A stretch of 64,000 nt of DNA from Liriodendron chinense (GCA_003013855.2 ML058453.1:5511861-5575860); one strand, 5' to 3'; counted from the first letter of the stretch, positions 24,246 through 36,394 are shown. Program-made: numbers and translations. Notes: generated by a model from the sequence alone, not told the origin.

Positions 24246-26230
24246 GTTACATGTCTATGTTTCTAACATTAAAAGGTGCACATGTCTAAGTTATAGGTCC
24301 ATGTATCTGACATCAACTGATGTATGTATCTAAGTTGTAGTCATGTAGTTAGGTTTGATAAAGGACGTCTGATCTACAATATTTTGACACGTTGGTTTGA
24401 GTGGCGTATGTGTGACAAATCTAAGTCACTCATCAAATGGTTGATTTTATTTATTTATTTTTTTTTAATTTTTTTTTTAATTTCAAATAATAGGCCTATA
24501 TTACAACTGGCACTACCCCAACACGAGTATGGGCATGGATGCTAAGTTTGAGGCCCTTTCGTATGGGTGCAGTACCTATTGGCTAGTATCCTTACGTATG
24601 GGTGTAGTACCTATTGGCTGGTATAGGTATAGGTACTGTATGGTCAATCCAAACCCAACTCGTTACCACAAACATGACTTAAGTCTAGCAGGTCATGTAT
24701 CCAACGCCTGGTCTAATGCCAATGAAAAAGCTGTACATGCGCACAAGGCGCTTAGCAGTAGACTCCAGCACCCATGTGGACGCATACCCGTCCCATGACA
24801 CCCTATCATTAAGTGGGCCCCATGCGGAATCCCAAATAGATGATAATATGTGATGTAATAATGCCTTAACTTTTCAACATAATGGCTGCAATTAATTTCA
24901 GCTGGATATTAATACATGAGAAATGAGGCCGGGACATGCATGCACCTTTCTCATTCCAAGGGACTCGCTGCTTACACGTGCCAACATATTCCGCTGGCAC
25001 TCGATCCAAGCCGCTAATTCGCAGACCGACTTTTAGACGTCCTTATCCAGATGTGCCAATGGGCCTCTCGTTTGGCAGGCTAAACACGTGGAGTGAATCA
25101 GATATTAATTATTTTTTTAACCGTCCATTTCTTTTGTTTAAGGTGTGGACGACCTAATCTGCAAATCGGTTTTTATTTTTTGGCCAGTGTGTCTACATGG
25201 TTCGTCTCACTCGATGAGCAGCTTAGATCTCTCACAATATGCCACGGTAGCTTATGTGAAATGTTGTACGAGTTTCATTAAGAAGGGCCCACCTTTTTAG
25301 AGGTTTGGATGTAACACATGTGTCACGTGTTACAATGAAAACGAGATATTCAACCCCCATTCCCTCTGTCCACGTGACTTGGAAATGCCACCTACTAGTC
25401 GTTTTAGCAAGGACTAAGGAGAGATGACTCAGAGCTGAGTTGTATGAATTATCGGATCCTCGACCCGAGGCTTTGTATGCTAGGATTTTCAGTTTCGACA
25501 ACTGAGGATCATGGTTTGTTAAGACCATTGGTCTGCTGGGTCCCACCTGGATGGATCAAGCGACAAAAATGTCCTCAGTAGAAGAATTCTCACCTTTAGA
25601 TCTGTGGTCTAAGCAGATGGTTAAGAGGAGAATCACAACGGTAGTACAGACTAACTTAATGTCTAAACATTGGTGGTGAAGATCTTCCAATATGAGAGAT
25701 TTGTGGAGAGTAGTCAATCCATGGTGATAAACAGTAGACCAATGGACTGGATTACTGACAAGGCCCAAGATGATTTGGGTCGAGGGTTATCAAAGCAGCT
25801 CTTTCCCATGTATGTACCTTCTTCTTTCTACGTAGGATAAATGATGGATCATTAGCTGTTTTTGATATGAGTTTATCAGTCGGTGAATGCCAGCACAATC
25901 CGGTCAAAATGTTAATGGTAATGAGAAAGGGACGAAGCAGGTTAGTTTCACTTCTGCCCTGCCTATAATAAACATGGTGAAGTTTGATTGATGACTGGTT
26001 GCTGTGAGAAATGGCCACCTAAGGCATGTTTGAAATAAGACTGGAATTGAGGAGTGACTCATCTACATGAAAGTTGGTGGTGGAAAAGCTATGCGGACTG
26101 TAGTATGATGCATGTGCTTTATTCACACCGTGTATCCATATATTTTGCTAGCTTATTTCAGTGCATGAGCCTAAATTGAGGTAGATCCAAAGCTCAGGTA
26201 AACTGAACCACAAGAAACACTGAGGATTGA
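24246..26230. other. Intergenic, no gene seen
   Basis: No gene, RNA or bounded element is supported. A short duplication, GTATGGGTG.AGTACCTATTGGCT, occurs near 24560 and 24596. Confidence 0.5.
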
Positions 26231-26237
26231 ATGCTTA

Positions 26238-26375
26238 CTCTCTTTTTTTTTTTTTTTTTTTTTTATGGGTTAGTTCACACAACCCATTGTTTGTACACCC
26301 ACCCACCCCGGTTAGTCACATCACAATGTTAGCCACCCTCACTATGAGAATCGATACCTAGGAGAGTTTTTGGAT
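26238..26375 (-). repeat. SINE-like fragment with poly(A) tail
   Basis: On the minus strand the unit ends in a run of more than 20 A (plus-strand T run at 26243-26264). Before it stand blocks related to the SINE at 43537 (plus-strand ACACCCACCCACCCCGG, GTTAGTCACATCACAATG, TTAGCCACC). The tRNA-like head is weak here. Confidence 0.5.
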
Positions 26376-26658
26376 GAAGCTGTGTTTTTCCTTCCTAAGT
26401 CCATGCGACTTTATCAATGCGATAAACATTTCAGTGCGTCTAAAGAAGTTTTCTATGGTAAGCAATTAATCATTATATAGCAAAACAAAAGTATAAGAAA
26501 AAAAATTCATCATATGGTCCACCTTATGAGTTTTGAATTTACCTTCATTTTAGGTCCAATCCTGAAGTCAGCTGGCAAAATGAATGAACAACGTATGTAA
26601 ATTAAGCTAAATTATGGTGGAGAGAGAGTGAACGCGTATTAGCCACATACGGCTTCCG

Positions 26659-27113
26659 TAGCTATCTTGCTGCTGAAGTGATGTCAACAAGTTCTGTGGG
26701 CCTCACCATGATGTATGTATTGTATCCAAAGTGTCCATCCATTTGGAGAAATCATTTTAAGGTATGAGCCAAAGAATGAGGCAGTGGGGATTTAACGCTA
26801 ACCATTCAAAACTTCTTGGGAGACATAGAAGTTTTCCGATCAAGCTGATATTTGTGTTTTCCCTTCTTCCATGTCCATGTGAACTTATGAACAGTTAGGA
26901 TCTCAAAATAAAATCACGGGCCCAGGAAGGTTTCAACGGTGGGTGTAAATGTCCCCACTGTTTTCTGTAACGGGTACATTTGAGCTTTGGATCTGCTTCA
27001 TTTTTTGGCTCATGCCTTAAAATAATTTTTCCAAATGAATGGACGGTGTGGATACAACACACATATCATGGTGGGGCCCACATAACTTGGTGATGTGACT
27101 TCGAGATAGCTAG
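26659..27113. repeat. Foldback repeat with long TIRs
   Basis: The left end TAGCTATCTTGCTGCTGAAG is mirrored by a right end whose reverse complement is TAGCTATCTCGAAGTCACAT. Both arms proceed through CAAGTT.TGTGGGCC, CATGATGTATG and CCATCCATTTGGA towards a centre near 26900. The inner part (AAACTTCTTGGGAG, AAGGTTTCAACGGTGGG) is also mirrored. Confidence 0.8.
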
Positions 27114-27179
27114 CTAATGGGCGTCCTGGGAGTGGAGTGGTCACTGCCTCATCCCCGTATGTTTGGAAGTTGTCTGGGA

Positions 27180-27705
27180 TTCTATCTAGCGGCTGCCCAG
27201 TCGAGGGAAATCTGATTGCGTGTACTGAGTAAACTCTGTTGGGCCTATGGTGAATGTATGTAGTTTATCCACGCCGTCCATCTGTTTTTCCAGCTCATTT
27301 TAGGAGTTGAGCCTAAAATTGAAGCATATCCAAAGCTCAAATGGACCATGCCACAGGAAACAGTGGGAATAATGATTTCCACCATTGAAACCTTCCTAGG
27401 CCACACAGTGATGTTTATTTGTCATCCAACCTGTTCATAAGATCACATAAGCATGGATGAAGGTAAAACACAAATATCAGCTTGATCCAAAGCTTCTGTA
27501 GCCCCCAAGAATTTTTCAATGGTAGAAATTCAGTGCACACTTTTCCTATGGTGTGGTCCACTTGATATTTTGATATGCTTCATTTTTGGGTTCCAGAGCT
27601 AACATTATCTGTGACGGTGGATGGACGGAGTGGATAAAATGCTTAAATCATGTTGGGCCCCACAGAGACTCACTTCGCAATCCACTTCCGCTCTCCAATC
27701 GAATC
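27180..27705. repeat. Foldback repeat with long TIRs
   Basis: The left arm has GATTGCGTGTACTGAGT and CTCTGTTGGGCC. The reverse complement of the right arm has GATTGCGAAGTGAGT and CTCTGTGGGGCCC. Similarity continues through TCCACGCCGTCCATC, CTCATTTTAGGAG, AAGCTCAAATGGACCAT and the central CACCATTGAAACC. About 520 bp with arms over 200 bp. Confidence 0.8.
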
Positions 27706-28126
27706 TTGCAGGAGTACTGAAAGTTAAAGCAAATGGGGCCCGCTTCTTACCATCGTCCAGTCCTTTCTAAATTTGAATTTCTGGTATTCTCTCCTTTTTA
27801 TAAAAATCCTGCCAAGGCTACTCGCAGCCAGATTTGACAGTTTGACGTACGTGTTCAAGATCAGGCCTCTTCATCAGGAAGGTAGACCTGGCCAAAAATC
27901 AGGTTGGTCCACTCATCCGGCGGCATCAAGTGCACACAACCGTCTACGTCCAATTTCGAACTGGAGCCTACTCATGAGCAGAGTGGCTTAGTGGTCCCTC
28001 CTGTTGAACGGCCTGGATCTTGAACCGGAGAGCCGAGCGCCATGCTGGCTCTCAAGATTCTAATCCTATTCGCGCAAGTAACAATCACAATTCTCAATCG
28101 CGAGAGCAGTGGCCGGCAGTTCTGGG
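27706..28126. other. Intergenic, no gene seen
   Basis: No coding or structural feature is supported in this short interval. Confidence 0.5.
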
Positions 28127-28909
28127 TAGAGCTGGGCACAAACCAAGCCAGCTCGAAAGCTTGGCTCCGATTGGTTTGAAAAAGCCCAATTTGGATCAGT
28201 TCGAATAGAAGTTCAAACCAAACCAAGCCTTGGAGTCAATATCATTTAAAAAAACAAACCAAGCTCAAACTAGGGTAATAGCAGCTCGGTTCGGTTCGAA
28301 GATCAGTTTGACTCAACCCGGTTTGATTTAGCTTATAGATGGTAAGTACACTGTTTTGTTTCCTGCTGTGTGATCCACTTGAGATTTGGATATGATTCAA
28401 TTTTGGGATCATGTCCTAAGATGATATGTAAGAATGGATGGACGGCATGGATAATACATATATATGACGATGTGAATAATACATCATACATATACATGAA
28501 TGCACAATGTTTCCTTGCACTTATAAAGTTATGCTTGTGCACTTTTGTTTAGAAAAGACCCTTATATGTCTATTTTGAAGTTGCACTCCTTTGGAGGATG
28601 TTAAACATCATGTAATAAGATACTTTTGTGTTTTTGTGTGTGTTATTTTTAATTTTTTAATTCTTTTTCATTTAAACAAACAAACAAATAAAAGAGTGAC
28701 CACCTGTTTGAACTCGGCTCGGCTTGGTTCAAAATTTTCGACCAAACCAATCTCGGCCCGAGCCAGTTTTTTTAAGAGCAAACCAAACTCGGGCCGGATG
28801 GGTCAACTCGAAACCTAAATCGGGCCGATCCACAAATTGAGGTGACACAAAAACGAGCCAAACCAAACTAGGGCTAACTCGGCTCGGCCCGGATCGTTGC
28901 CCACCTCTA
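28127..28909. mobile_element. hAT-type non-autonomous element
   Basis: It starts TAGAGCTGGGCA and ends TGCCCACCTCTA, a matching inverted terminus apart from one mismatch. The flanking 8-mers are GTTCTGGG on the left and TTTTTGGG on the right, six of eight identical, as for an old 8-bp target duplication. The interior is AACCAAGC/GGTTTGG-rich at both ends with an unrelated middle (about 28340-28680) that includes part of a foldback repeat. No transposase. Confidence 0.7.
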
Positions 28910-29495
28910 TTTTTGGGGGAGAAATTTCCCTCTGTAAACCTCCTTTTAATCGGCCAGCCAAAATGGACCTCCAAAAACTTTACTTTCCCATTTTAAACTT
29001 CGATGTTTTTTTGGACAGAAATATCCTTATGAATTCAACAAGGGCTCTTTGAATTCAAAAGGGTATTTCTGTCCGAAAAAATACATTATATAACTAAAGT
29101 TTAGAATGAGAAAGTAAAGTTTTTGGAGGTCTAGTTTGGCTGATCAGTTAAAACTGGGGTTTACAAAGGGAAATTTCTCTTTCTGGGAGCCGATTAGGTG
29201 TTACCTTGGTAACACCTTAGTAGGGGTGATCCTAATGCAGCTCAAGAGGAGAAGCAGGGGGTGATCCTAATGCGGCAACCGGTATGAAGGAAGGGAGGCG
29301 ATGGACAGATGTGGTCTTCTTGATCTGGGTTTGAGGGCCCTTCACTTGGTCAAATAACCGAAAGGGGTGTGGCCATGTCCAGACGACCAGAATAGAGAGG
29401 GTCCTAGCTTCCCTGGACTGGAAGGCCCGTTTCCCTGAAGCTTATGTTTGCCACTTGCCTAGGGTGGCTTCAGACCATTGCCCGCAGCTCTCAGT
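28910..29495. other. Intergenic, no gene seen
   Basis: An inverted pair (AAATTTCCCTCTGTAAACC near 28922 against GGTTTACAAAGGGAAATTTC near 29157) frames about 255 bp and may be a further foldback unit. Nothing coding. Confidence 0.5.
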
Positions 29496-29967
29496 GGGTG
29501 TTACTATTACCGTGTGGGGCCTACATTGATGAATGGGTTGTATATCCCCGCCGTCCATCCGATTTTTTAAGTCATTTAAGGACATTATTCCAAATTTTAA
29601 GAAGATCTAAATCTCTAGTGGACTACACAACTCGAATAAGTGGCAAATCCCCATTAAAAAAACTTTTTTTTTTCTTTTACCACAACAGTTTTAGATCAAG
29701 CTGATTTTGTATTTTCTCTTCATCTAGGTCTGCTTAGCCTTATCAATGAGTTGGATGGCAGATAAACATTACATATTTGCTTATGGTGGGCCTTGAAAAG
29801 TTTTCAATGGTGGGCGTTCAATCACCACTATTTCCTATGGTGTGGTCCACCTGAGATTTGGATCTAATTAATGTTTGGGATCACGTCCTAAAAATGGGTT
29901 GTAGAAAAAGATGAATGACAAGGATATACAATAAATCATCAAGGTGGGCCTCGCAGTAAGGCTAAAC
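29496..29967. repeat. Foldback repeat, GGGTGTTAC end type, copy 1
   Basis: It starts GGGTGTTACTATTACC. Inner arms carry TTGATGAATGGGTTGTATAT, CGTCCATCCG and ATTTAAGGACATTATTCC, mirrored by GGATATACAATAAATCATC and GATCACGTCCTAAAAAT on the right. It serves as an intact comparison for the interrupted copy that follows. Confidence 0.7.
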
Positions 29968-30112
29968 AATAAGGTACAGGTAAAACCTTATTGGGTGTTA
30001 CCTTTACAGTTTGGGGCAACATTGATGAATGGGTTGTATATCTACATGTCGTCCATCCGTTTTTCAACTCATTTAAGGACATTGTTCCAAAATTTAATCC
30101 GATCTAAATCTC

Positions 30113-30858
30113 TGTTGGGAATACTTGGCAATGGAAGTGGAGATCACAAAAGGCAAAACAATGAAGCAAATTAACACATACAAGAAGGCAATTTGAATTT
30201 TAACATGGAAAAACCCTTCATGGGTAAAAACCCATGGCACAGAGCGAATAATCCATTATGAATAGGAAATTACAAGAGATTACAAAAGAATGTTTACCCA
30301 GATCCAAAGCTCCACAGAGAAATTCAAGCTTTCCCAAATAAAGACCAACGTAGTCCTTCATCTCAAGCTCTTTTTCAAACTCATAGAGAAATCCCAAACT
30401 AACAAAGCTAATCCTCACAAACACAGCCATTTTCCTCATCCTAGAGAACTCTAAGCTTTCCCCTAGCTCTTTCTCATGCCTTAGAACTCTCTCAATCCCC
30501 TTTAGGAAATTTGACCCCAATGGCGGCAATCCTAATCCTGCATTACACCCCTTTAAATAGAAAAAAAAAAGAATTGGAAATAAATCCCGCATAAAATTGC
30601 ACCATCAACTTAATAGTTTGTGCATCGTCAGGCGCTCGACAGATCCAAAATCTGTCCAGCAAGTTCTAGTATAAATCTAGTCGAATATCGAGTACCGCCC
30701 AAACCCCATCAGGCGCTCGACATAATCATCGGGCGTCCTACTAACAGTGGTCGGGCGCCCTACAGCTCAAACAATAGATAAGTAATTCCAGATTCCAAAA
30801 GCCATGTCCAAGTGTCGGGCCCTCCTTGGTGTCCAAGATTGGAGATAAAACCCTAACA
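30113..30858 (-). mobile_element. Solo Ty1/copia-type LTR with target duplication
   Basis: The plus strand reads TGTTGGGAATACTTGG at the left end and AAACCCTAACA at the right end. ATCTC flanks it at 30108-30112 and 30859-30863. It lies in reverse orientation: a TATA-like TTCTATTTAAAGGGG reads on the minus strand near 30560, and the block ACCCATGGCACAGAGCG near 30228 is the complement of the shared CGCTTTGTGCCGTG block. It has no internal domain, so it is a solo LTR. Confidence 0.92.
30628..30763. repeat. Array of four 13-bp quasi-palindromes in LTR U3
   Basis: The units are TCAGGCGCTCGAC (30628), TCAGGCGCTCGAC (30709), TCGGGCGTCCTAC (30729) and TCGGGCGCCCTAC (30751). They occupy the same place relative to the LTR TATA box as the array at 8096, but the centre differs. 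Confidence 0.75.
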
Positions 30859-32432
30859 ATCTCCATTGGACTGCACCACTCGAAAAGTAGTGAAGAACCA
30901 TTAACAACTTTTTCTTTGTCATAAAAGTTTTGGATCAAGCTAATATTTGTATTTTCTCTTAATCTAGGTTTAACAGACCTTATCAACAGGTTGGATGGCA
31001 GATAAACATTGTGTATCTACATATGGTGGGCGTTTAATCACCATTGTTTCTTGTGGTGTGGTCCACTGAGATTTGGATCTACTTAATGTTTGGGATTACG
31101 TCCTAAAAATATGTTAGAGAAATGGATGGATGGTGTGGATATACAACAAATCATCAAGGTGGGCCCCACAATAAGGGTAACACCCACTTAGGTGTTACCT
31201 GTGTTACCCTTACCATGTGGGGCCCACATTGATGAATGGGTTGTATATCCACATAGTGTGGGGCCCACATCAATGAATCCAAGTCTTTTTTTATCTTATC
31301 AAGAGGTTGGATGGAAAATAAACGTTCAAATGGCACCCATGAAGTTAATGGTGGGGATTCAATCACGACTGTTTCTTCTAGCATGGTCCAACTAAGATTT
31401 GGATTTGCTTCGTTTTTGGGATCATACCTGACTGTGGATTCACAACTGTCCTGATTAAAGTGATGGATCGGATCTGTTGATGAGTGGCCCAATCATTAAT
31501 TTAGTGGGCCCACACCCTCGTTCTTAAAAGATTATCTCGACTTTCGTGTTATGCTGCAATTGTACGAGAGGACGATGTGGCAGATGGGCATTTTAGTATT
31601 GGAAAAATTCCAACAGTGTGTCTAGGAGGCTAGATAAATAAAGAACTCCAACAAGGTCTAACGTCATAAATAAGTCATCAATCAGGGCTTGATCCAAAAC
31701 TTTTGTGGCCCATTAATAATTAATCAACTCTGTTTCCTATGGAATGGTCCACCTGTCAACTGGATCTATTTATGTTTTCGGATAATATTATAAAATGATA
31801 TGTAAAAACGGATGGACGGAATGGATACATAATAAATACATCAAGGTGGGATCCACGGTAACCCCACGTAAGGGCCGCACCGTCTTGGGTGAGGCCGAGG
31901 AGGACGGGGTCTCACCGAATCCGCTCTCGCGAAGAACGGGGATTCATGGGGTGGGAGATGTTGCGGTGCAGCCGGAAGACTGGAATATGGTCCAGCAATC
32001 TCATTGAAATGCCACATGGAAAGATTTTGTATCAATCAGGTCCGTCCATCAAGTGAGAACTAGCGCGTATGGTTTACTTCTAAAAAATTGTATCTATTAG
32101 ACAATCAGGACCATTACCTTTCTTCAATTTCCCACATGAGCATTTGACCGTTAGATATTGTTATTTTCCCATCGTTGCTTCGATCTCCATAGATTGGATG
32201 ACTTACGATTATAACCATAACGTGATTTTAAACCATTCTCCATCCACGGTAGGTAATTAGATGGCCGGTCCCTCCATTCCACGTGTACGGGTGAGAGATG
32301 GCTCACCGCATTCCCGCGGGCTCTACCATAGCACCCTCCGGGGGTTATGAAAGTCAGTAGTCAAAATGTCAACCAGTTAAGCTACCAGTCTCCCGAATAC
32401 GTGAGTTTGAATGCTCAGTGCAATATAAACCA

Positions 32433-32438
32433 CACATC
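32433..32438 (+). promoter_or_regulatory. TATA box of the intact PUP gene
   Basis: TATAAA occurs in the context GTGCAATATAAACCACAC, 67 bases before the ATG. The same element is kept in the duplicate at 42451. The context is conserved between copies through ATCATGCAATAAAGCAAAAA. Confidence 0.65.
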
Positions 32439-32504
32439 ATAACCTCATATTCTATCATGCAATAAAGCAAAAAATTTGTACAAACTTCTGAGAATATCTC
32501 ATCC

Positions 32505-33296
32505 ATGGCTTCCATGAACGTAGAGAGACCAATCAACGGTAGTGATTATCCCAACGGCGATAACCGGCCATCTCCAACGATCACCACGACCACAACCGAT
32601 GGGAGGAGCAAAGCCATCAAATGGTCACTCCTCCTACTCAATATCTTCTTCACGGCCGTCGGCACGATCGGAGGCCCACTCCTCCTTAGGCTCTACTTCA
32701 TCCATGGAGGTGGCCGACGATGGCTCACCAGCTGCTTGCAGAATGCTGGCTTCCCAATCTTGTTCATCCCTCTACCGATCCTATACGCACGGGCCCGAGC
32801 TGAAGGAGTCCCACCTTCCAAGTTCTTCATCGAGCCCAAGCTCTTGTTCGCAAGCGCGGTCATCGGCGTCCTGCTAGGATTCTCCAATTTCTCGTACTCG
32901 CTCGGGTTATCTTACATTCCTATATCCACTTCTGCTCTCTTATACGCCACTCAATTGGCTTTCACGGCGATCTTCGCATTGATCATTGTCAAGCATAAGT
33001 TCACGCCTTACTCTATCAATTCAGTGATTTTGATGACTCTTGGGTCGGTTATGCTGGGCCTCCACACGAACGGAGACCGGCCTGCCGGAGTCTCTAAAGG
33101 GAAATATCTACTGGGTTTCTTCTTTACACTTGGGAGTGCGGCACTCGCGGGGTTTATATGGCCGAGCATTGAATACTCTTATTCTAAGGCAAGTCGCCGC
33201 GTCAATTTCACCACTGTGTTGCAATTTCAGCTAGGAGTTGCAGTGTTTGCTACCATCTTCAGTATCACAGGGATGCTAGTGAACAACGATTTCAAG
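32505..33296 (+). CDS. PUP: Purine permease (PUP family), exon 1
   Basis: Exon 1 encodes residues 1-264 of a predicted 385-residue membrane transporter. A hydrophilic N-terminus of about 38 residues precedes the first membrane segment (WSLLLLNIFFTAVGTIGGPL). The family signature LRLYFIHGGGRRWLTSCLQN follows, then several further hydrophobic segments including SYIPISTSALLYATQLAF and LGFFFTLGSAALAGFIWPSI. The exon ends in NDFK at a donor site TTCAAG|GTGAGG in phase 0. Purine permeases are plant proton-coupled importers of adenine, cytokinins and some alkaloids, mainly at the plasma membrane; the substrate of this one cannot be read from sequence. Exon 2 is at 34789. A non-functional duplicate lies about 10 kb downstream. 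Confidence 0.93.
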
Positions 33297-33688
33297 GTGA
33301 GGGAAATGCATTGATTGTGTATAAAGCAACATTTTTGATTCACTTCATCATTTTCCTCTTCATCCTCATCATCATCACTGTCGTTGTAGTAGTAAGAAAC
33401 AATTTCCGGACACCAACTCAAAATAAAATGAAACTTAACCCACAACTACACAGAAAAAAAAGAAGACAAAATAAATGACTAGGGTCCATTTAAGATTGGA
33501 ATATTAGTTGTTTTCAACCTTCATCAAGGTGACAACATTCAAACCTATACCCCTCCGTACTCAAAACAAATGTGCTGACCATACTGCGTTTGATTTATGT
33601 ATTCTATTTAGTTAATCACTAGCATCCATCACCCTATTTTGATAGGTGAACAAGCCTTCTAACTTTCTCATTTCTTCTTCTTCTTCTT

Positions 33689-33729
<41 letters not shown>

Positions 33730-34788
33730 CATCAGAAGTGGGGTTATATGTGTGTGTGTGTGTGTCACCTAATGAGCTTATCTCGCTCTACTGACGATCT
33801 GGGTTCCATGCAAACGTATCATGGTTCCTAATTAATCCAAACCATTGATCGACTAGGTCCACAGTGGAATGACACCCCACATCCACCATGGGGGAAGTTC
33901 TGAGGCCTTGATCATTGTTCTTATAATAGATGGTTAAGAAGAAAGCCACCACCCAACTTGGAGCTGATAAGATGGATGGTTTGGATCACTTAAAAATGGT
34001 TTGCGTACGGTTAAATAGATGGTAAGGATCATCTTATTGGTGCGATCTTTGCATTATGGCCTGTCAATAATCATACAGAATGAGTGGACGATCAGGACCG
34101 ATGATTGGACAGTGTCATATGTGGTTTAGAAATGGTAAAGAAATATCATGTACATGCTGATAGGCTGGCCGTGCTGCTGGGCCCACGTGGGCTTTAGCCC
34201 AGGCTTGATAATTTCATTTCAGTCATAGCTTAGGACTTGATTCTGGACTCTGGGCCTCTATAACTTGGACCTGGCCGTCCATTTCATGGACCTAGGCTTG
34301 GGCTGATCCTACGGTCAGGGATGACTCGGTTTCTAACTGGGTTGAGTTAACTAGAAGACTCCGATTAGTCTTTAGTTGACTCAATTCAATTTTTAATAAA
34401 TACATTAATAATGTATTAAATTGCTAAGGTAAATAACACGAAGTTTGTTCTCTGCTAGTTAGAGGCCTTTTCTTCTCTTGATCCTGCGTTCTCCTTGTTG
34501 CCAAAAACTATCTCAACTAAGTAATTCAGTTCATGTTGTCTGAGCCAAAGGCGAGTCAACTGATTTGAGGCCGAATTGATTGCCGAGTCTAGGGTAAAAC
34601 TCCACTCAAGACCCAGCAGAATCGAGTTGACTCGTCTGGTTCTAAGTTGAGTCACCTAATGAACCATGATTAATTTCAATAGAGCATATCGTGGTTAGTA
34701 TTGCACCAATGGGCCATCCATTAATTTATGTGCTGCAAAATGGATGGTCTGGATTTACTGATATGATGGCATGGGATGTATGGCGCAG
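33297..34788 (+). other. Intron of the intact PUP gene
   Basis: 1492 bp with GTGAGG donor and GGCGCAG acceptor. It contains a CT microsatellite (about 33692-33725), a GT repeat (about 33749-33766) and GACTCG-rich DNA near 34320-34650. It lacks the SINE, gypsy fragment and MITE found in the duplicate's intron and so acts as an empty-site reference. Confidence 0.85.
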
Positions 34789-35154
34789 GTGATTCCAAGG
34801 GAGGCAAGGGAGTATGAGCTTGGGAATGGGATGTATTATTTCGTGCTTGTGGCGAGTGCAGTTGCATTTCAGATAGGATTTATAGGAAGCCTGGGAGTGA
34901 TCTTCTGCACCACGTCGCTCTTCAGCGGCGTTGTGAGTGCCGTCCTTCTCCCGCTTACTCAGATAGCTGCTGTCATCGTCTACAAAGAGAAGTTCACAGG
35001 AGAGAAAGGCATGGCCCTGGCACTCTCTCTCTGGGGTTTCGTCTCTTACTTCTACGGAGAGTACAGGACCACTAAGAACGACGATGCCAAGCACCTGGCC
35101 CAGGCTCAAGCTCAGGCTCAGTCTCAGGCCCAGGCCTATCCAAGCCCAGTCTGA
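34789..35154 (+). CDS. PUP: Purine permease (PUP family), exon 2
   Basis: Exon 2 encodes residues 265-385. It begins VIPREAREYELGNGMYYFVL, where PUP genes usually continue after DF(K/Q). Next come the family blocks GSLGVIFCTTSLFSGVVSAV and LLPLTQIAAVIVYKEKF, then GEKGMALALSLWGFVSYFYG. The tail is unusual: an alanine-glutamine repeat (AQAQAQAQSQAQA) encoded by a CAGGCT-type hexamer run, ending YPSPV. The acceptor is GCGCAG|GTGATT. Total length fits the usual 350-400 residues. I see no disabling change. Confidence 0.93.
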   Translation: MIPREAREYELGNGMYYFVLVASAVAFQIGFIGSLGVIFCTTSLFSGVVSAVLLPLTQIAAVIVYKEKFTGEKGMALALSLWGFVSYFYGEYRTTKNDDAKHLAQAQAQAQSQAQAYPSPV

Positions 35155-36394
35155 ACTACAATACTTTGGTAGAGCATGGTGGATTATACTCATCTACACA
35201 TCACTGTACACGTGGCATATACGTAACCAGATCATGAGCTTTCAAATTGTGGGTCCCACTATGGATTGGGAATGGCCCGAAAATCACACTAGTTAAACAG
35301 TCTTTTATGATCATGACTCTTTGATCGAATACCGTCAGATCAGATGGGATGTCAGAACGAAAAATGTTCAACAGTCCAAGCACATTCAACATCCATGGTA
35401 GGTCCTCAGAGTTGGACCGTCTGGATTGATGTACGTGTATGCCATGTGCACGGGGGATGTGTGTATGGGCATGCTGCACCTCACTCTCCCTGAGTATCAA
35501 TGTTAATTCCTCCCTTGTTCATAATAGTGGTGAGTCATCCACCGTACACGTCGGCAAGCTTTTAAGCCAATCCAAACCGTCCAAATAGTGAGCCCCATTG
35601 TCGATCATAGTGCAAAGTTGACATGTATTGGCCAAAATAGCCATCTGATTTTGCATTCAGTTTGGACAACTGGCCATTCTCTTTTAAACATCCATTTGAA
35701 AGCCACCAATATTCAGACGGTTAGGATTATTCGATTTAGCGCAATAATGCACAAGCACACCGCATTGTACGGTGGATGACTCAGCACCGCATGGTCAATG
35801 TTGAGGAACTATCATAGTAGTCTTTAAAAGAAGAGACATATTCTTAGATCTGGCCTATGAGATTTGTGTGGCCCACTTTTCCTTTGCATCAATAGATAAG
35901 TATGATTGAGTTAGACGGTGGGAATATCCAATAAAACTACTCATTCCGTTTGTAATAATAGCATTGAAATAAAAAGGCTTTGAGTTTCTGTTCGGCAAAT
36001 CATTGCTGGTATGCGAAGATTAACGAGTACTGATTGGTGTATAAATAGGCTGGACCTAGACGGATCTAGGCTTGCACACCATATTGGGCAGGCCCACTTT
36101 TGGGCCCAAAAAATAATCGGATCTAGTGGGGTCCACCATATTGGATCCGGTTGGGCCCAGTTCCATGGAATGAGGTTTGCTAATAAAGCTAGACAAATGG
36201 AAGAGACCCAGTTCGCACACCATGCATGTGTCAGAGGGGGCACATGTTTGTGCTATCTGTCCATCCTTGGGGTGGTCGCCGGCCATGTACATGCTGTTGT
36301 TTGACTTGGACCCGACCTAGGTCCCATCGTAGGAACTTCCTGCAAAAGTCATTCTCCGTGGGAAATCCGCATCCCTTGCATGGTAAGCTAGGCG
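35155..36394. other. Downstream of the PUP gene; no further gene
   Basis: Conserved with the region after the duplicate exon 2 (46850-47958) but not coding in either copy. It contains 3' UTR and intergenic sequence. Confidence 0.6.

Larger units (their letters stand above)
29993..31185. repeat. Foldback repeat, copy 2, interrupted by a solo LTR
   Basis: It begins GGGTGTTACC and ends GGTAACACCC, a perfect 10-bp inverted terminus. Removing the LTR at 30113-30858 and one duplicated pentamer leaves about 442 bp, matching the 472-bp copy at 29496. The bases on either side of the insertion (AAATCTC and CATTGGACTGCACCACTCG) join into the sequence seen uninterrupted at about 29608-29640. Confidence 0.8.
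31430..36318. repeat. Segmental duplication unit A
   Basis: This about 4.9-kb block is repeated at 41280-47958 in the same orientation. Similarity begins weakly near 31440, is strong from about 31850 (CATCAAGGTGGGATC), spans promoter, both exons and parts of the intron of the purine-permease gene, and continues downstream to about 36310 (GGTCGCCGGCCATGTA). The spacer between units is about 5 kb. Confidence 0.9.

Noticed and set aside
34726..35193. 155-codon minus-strand open frame
   Set aside because: Antisense shadow of PUP exon 2, including the complement of the alanine-glutamine repeat.
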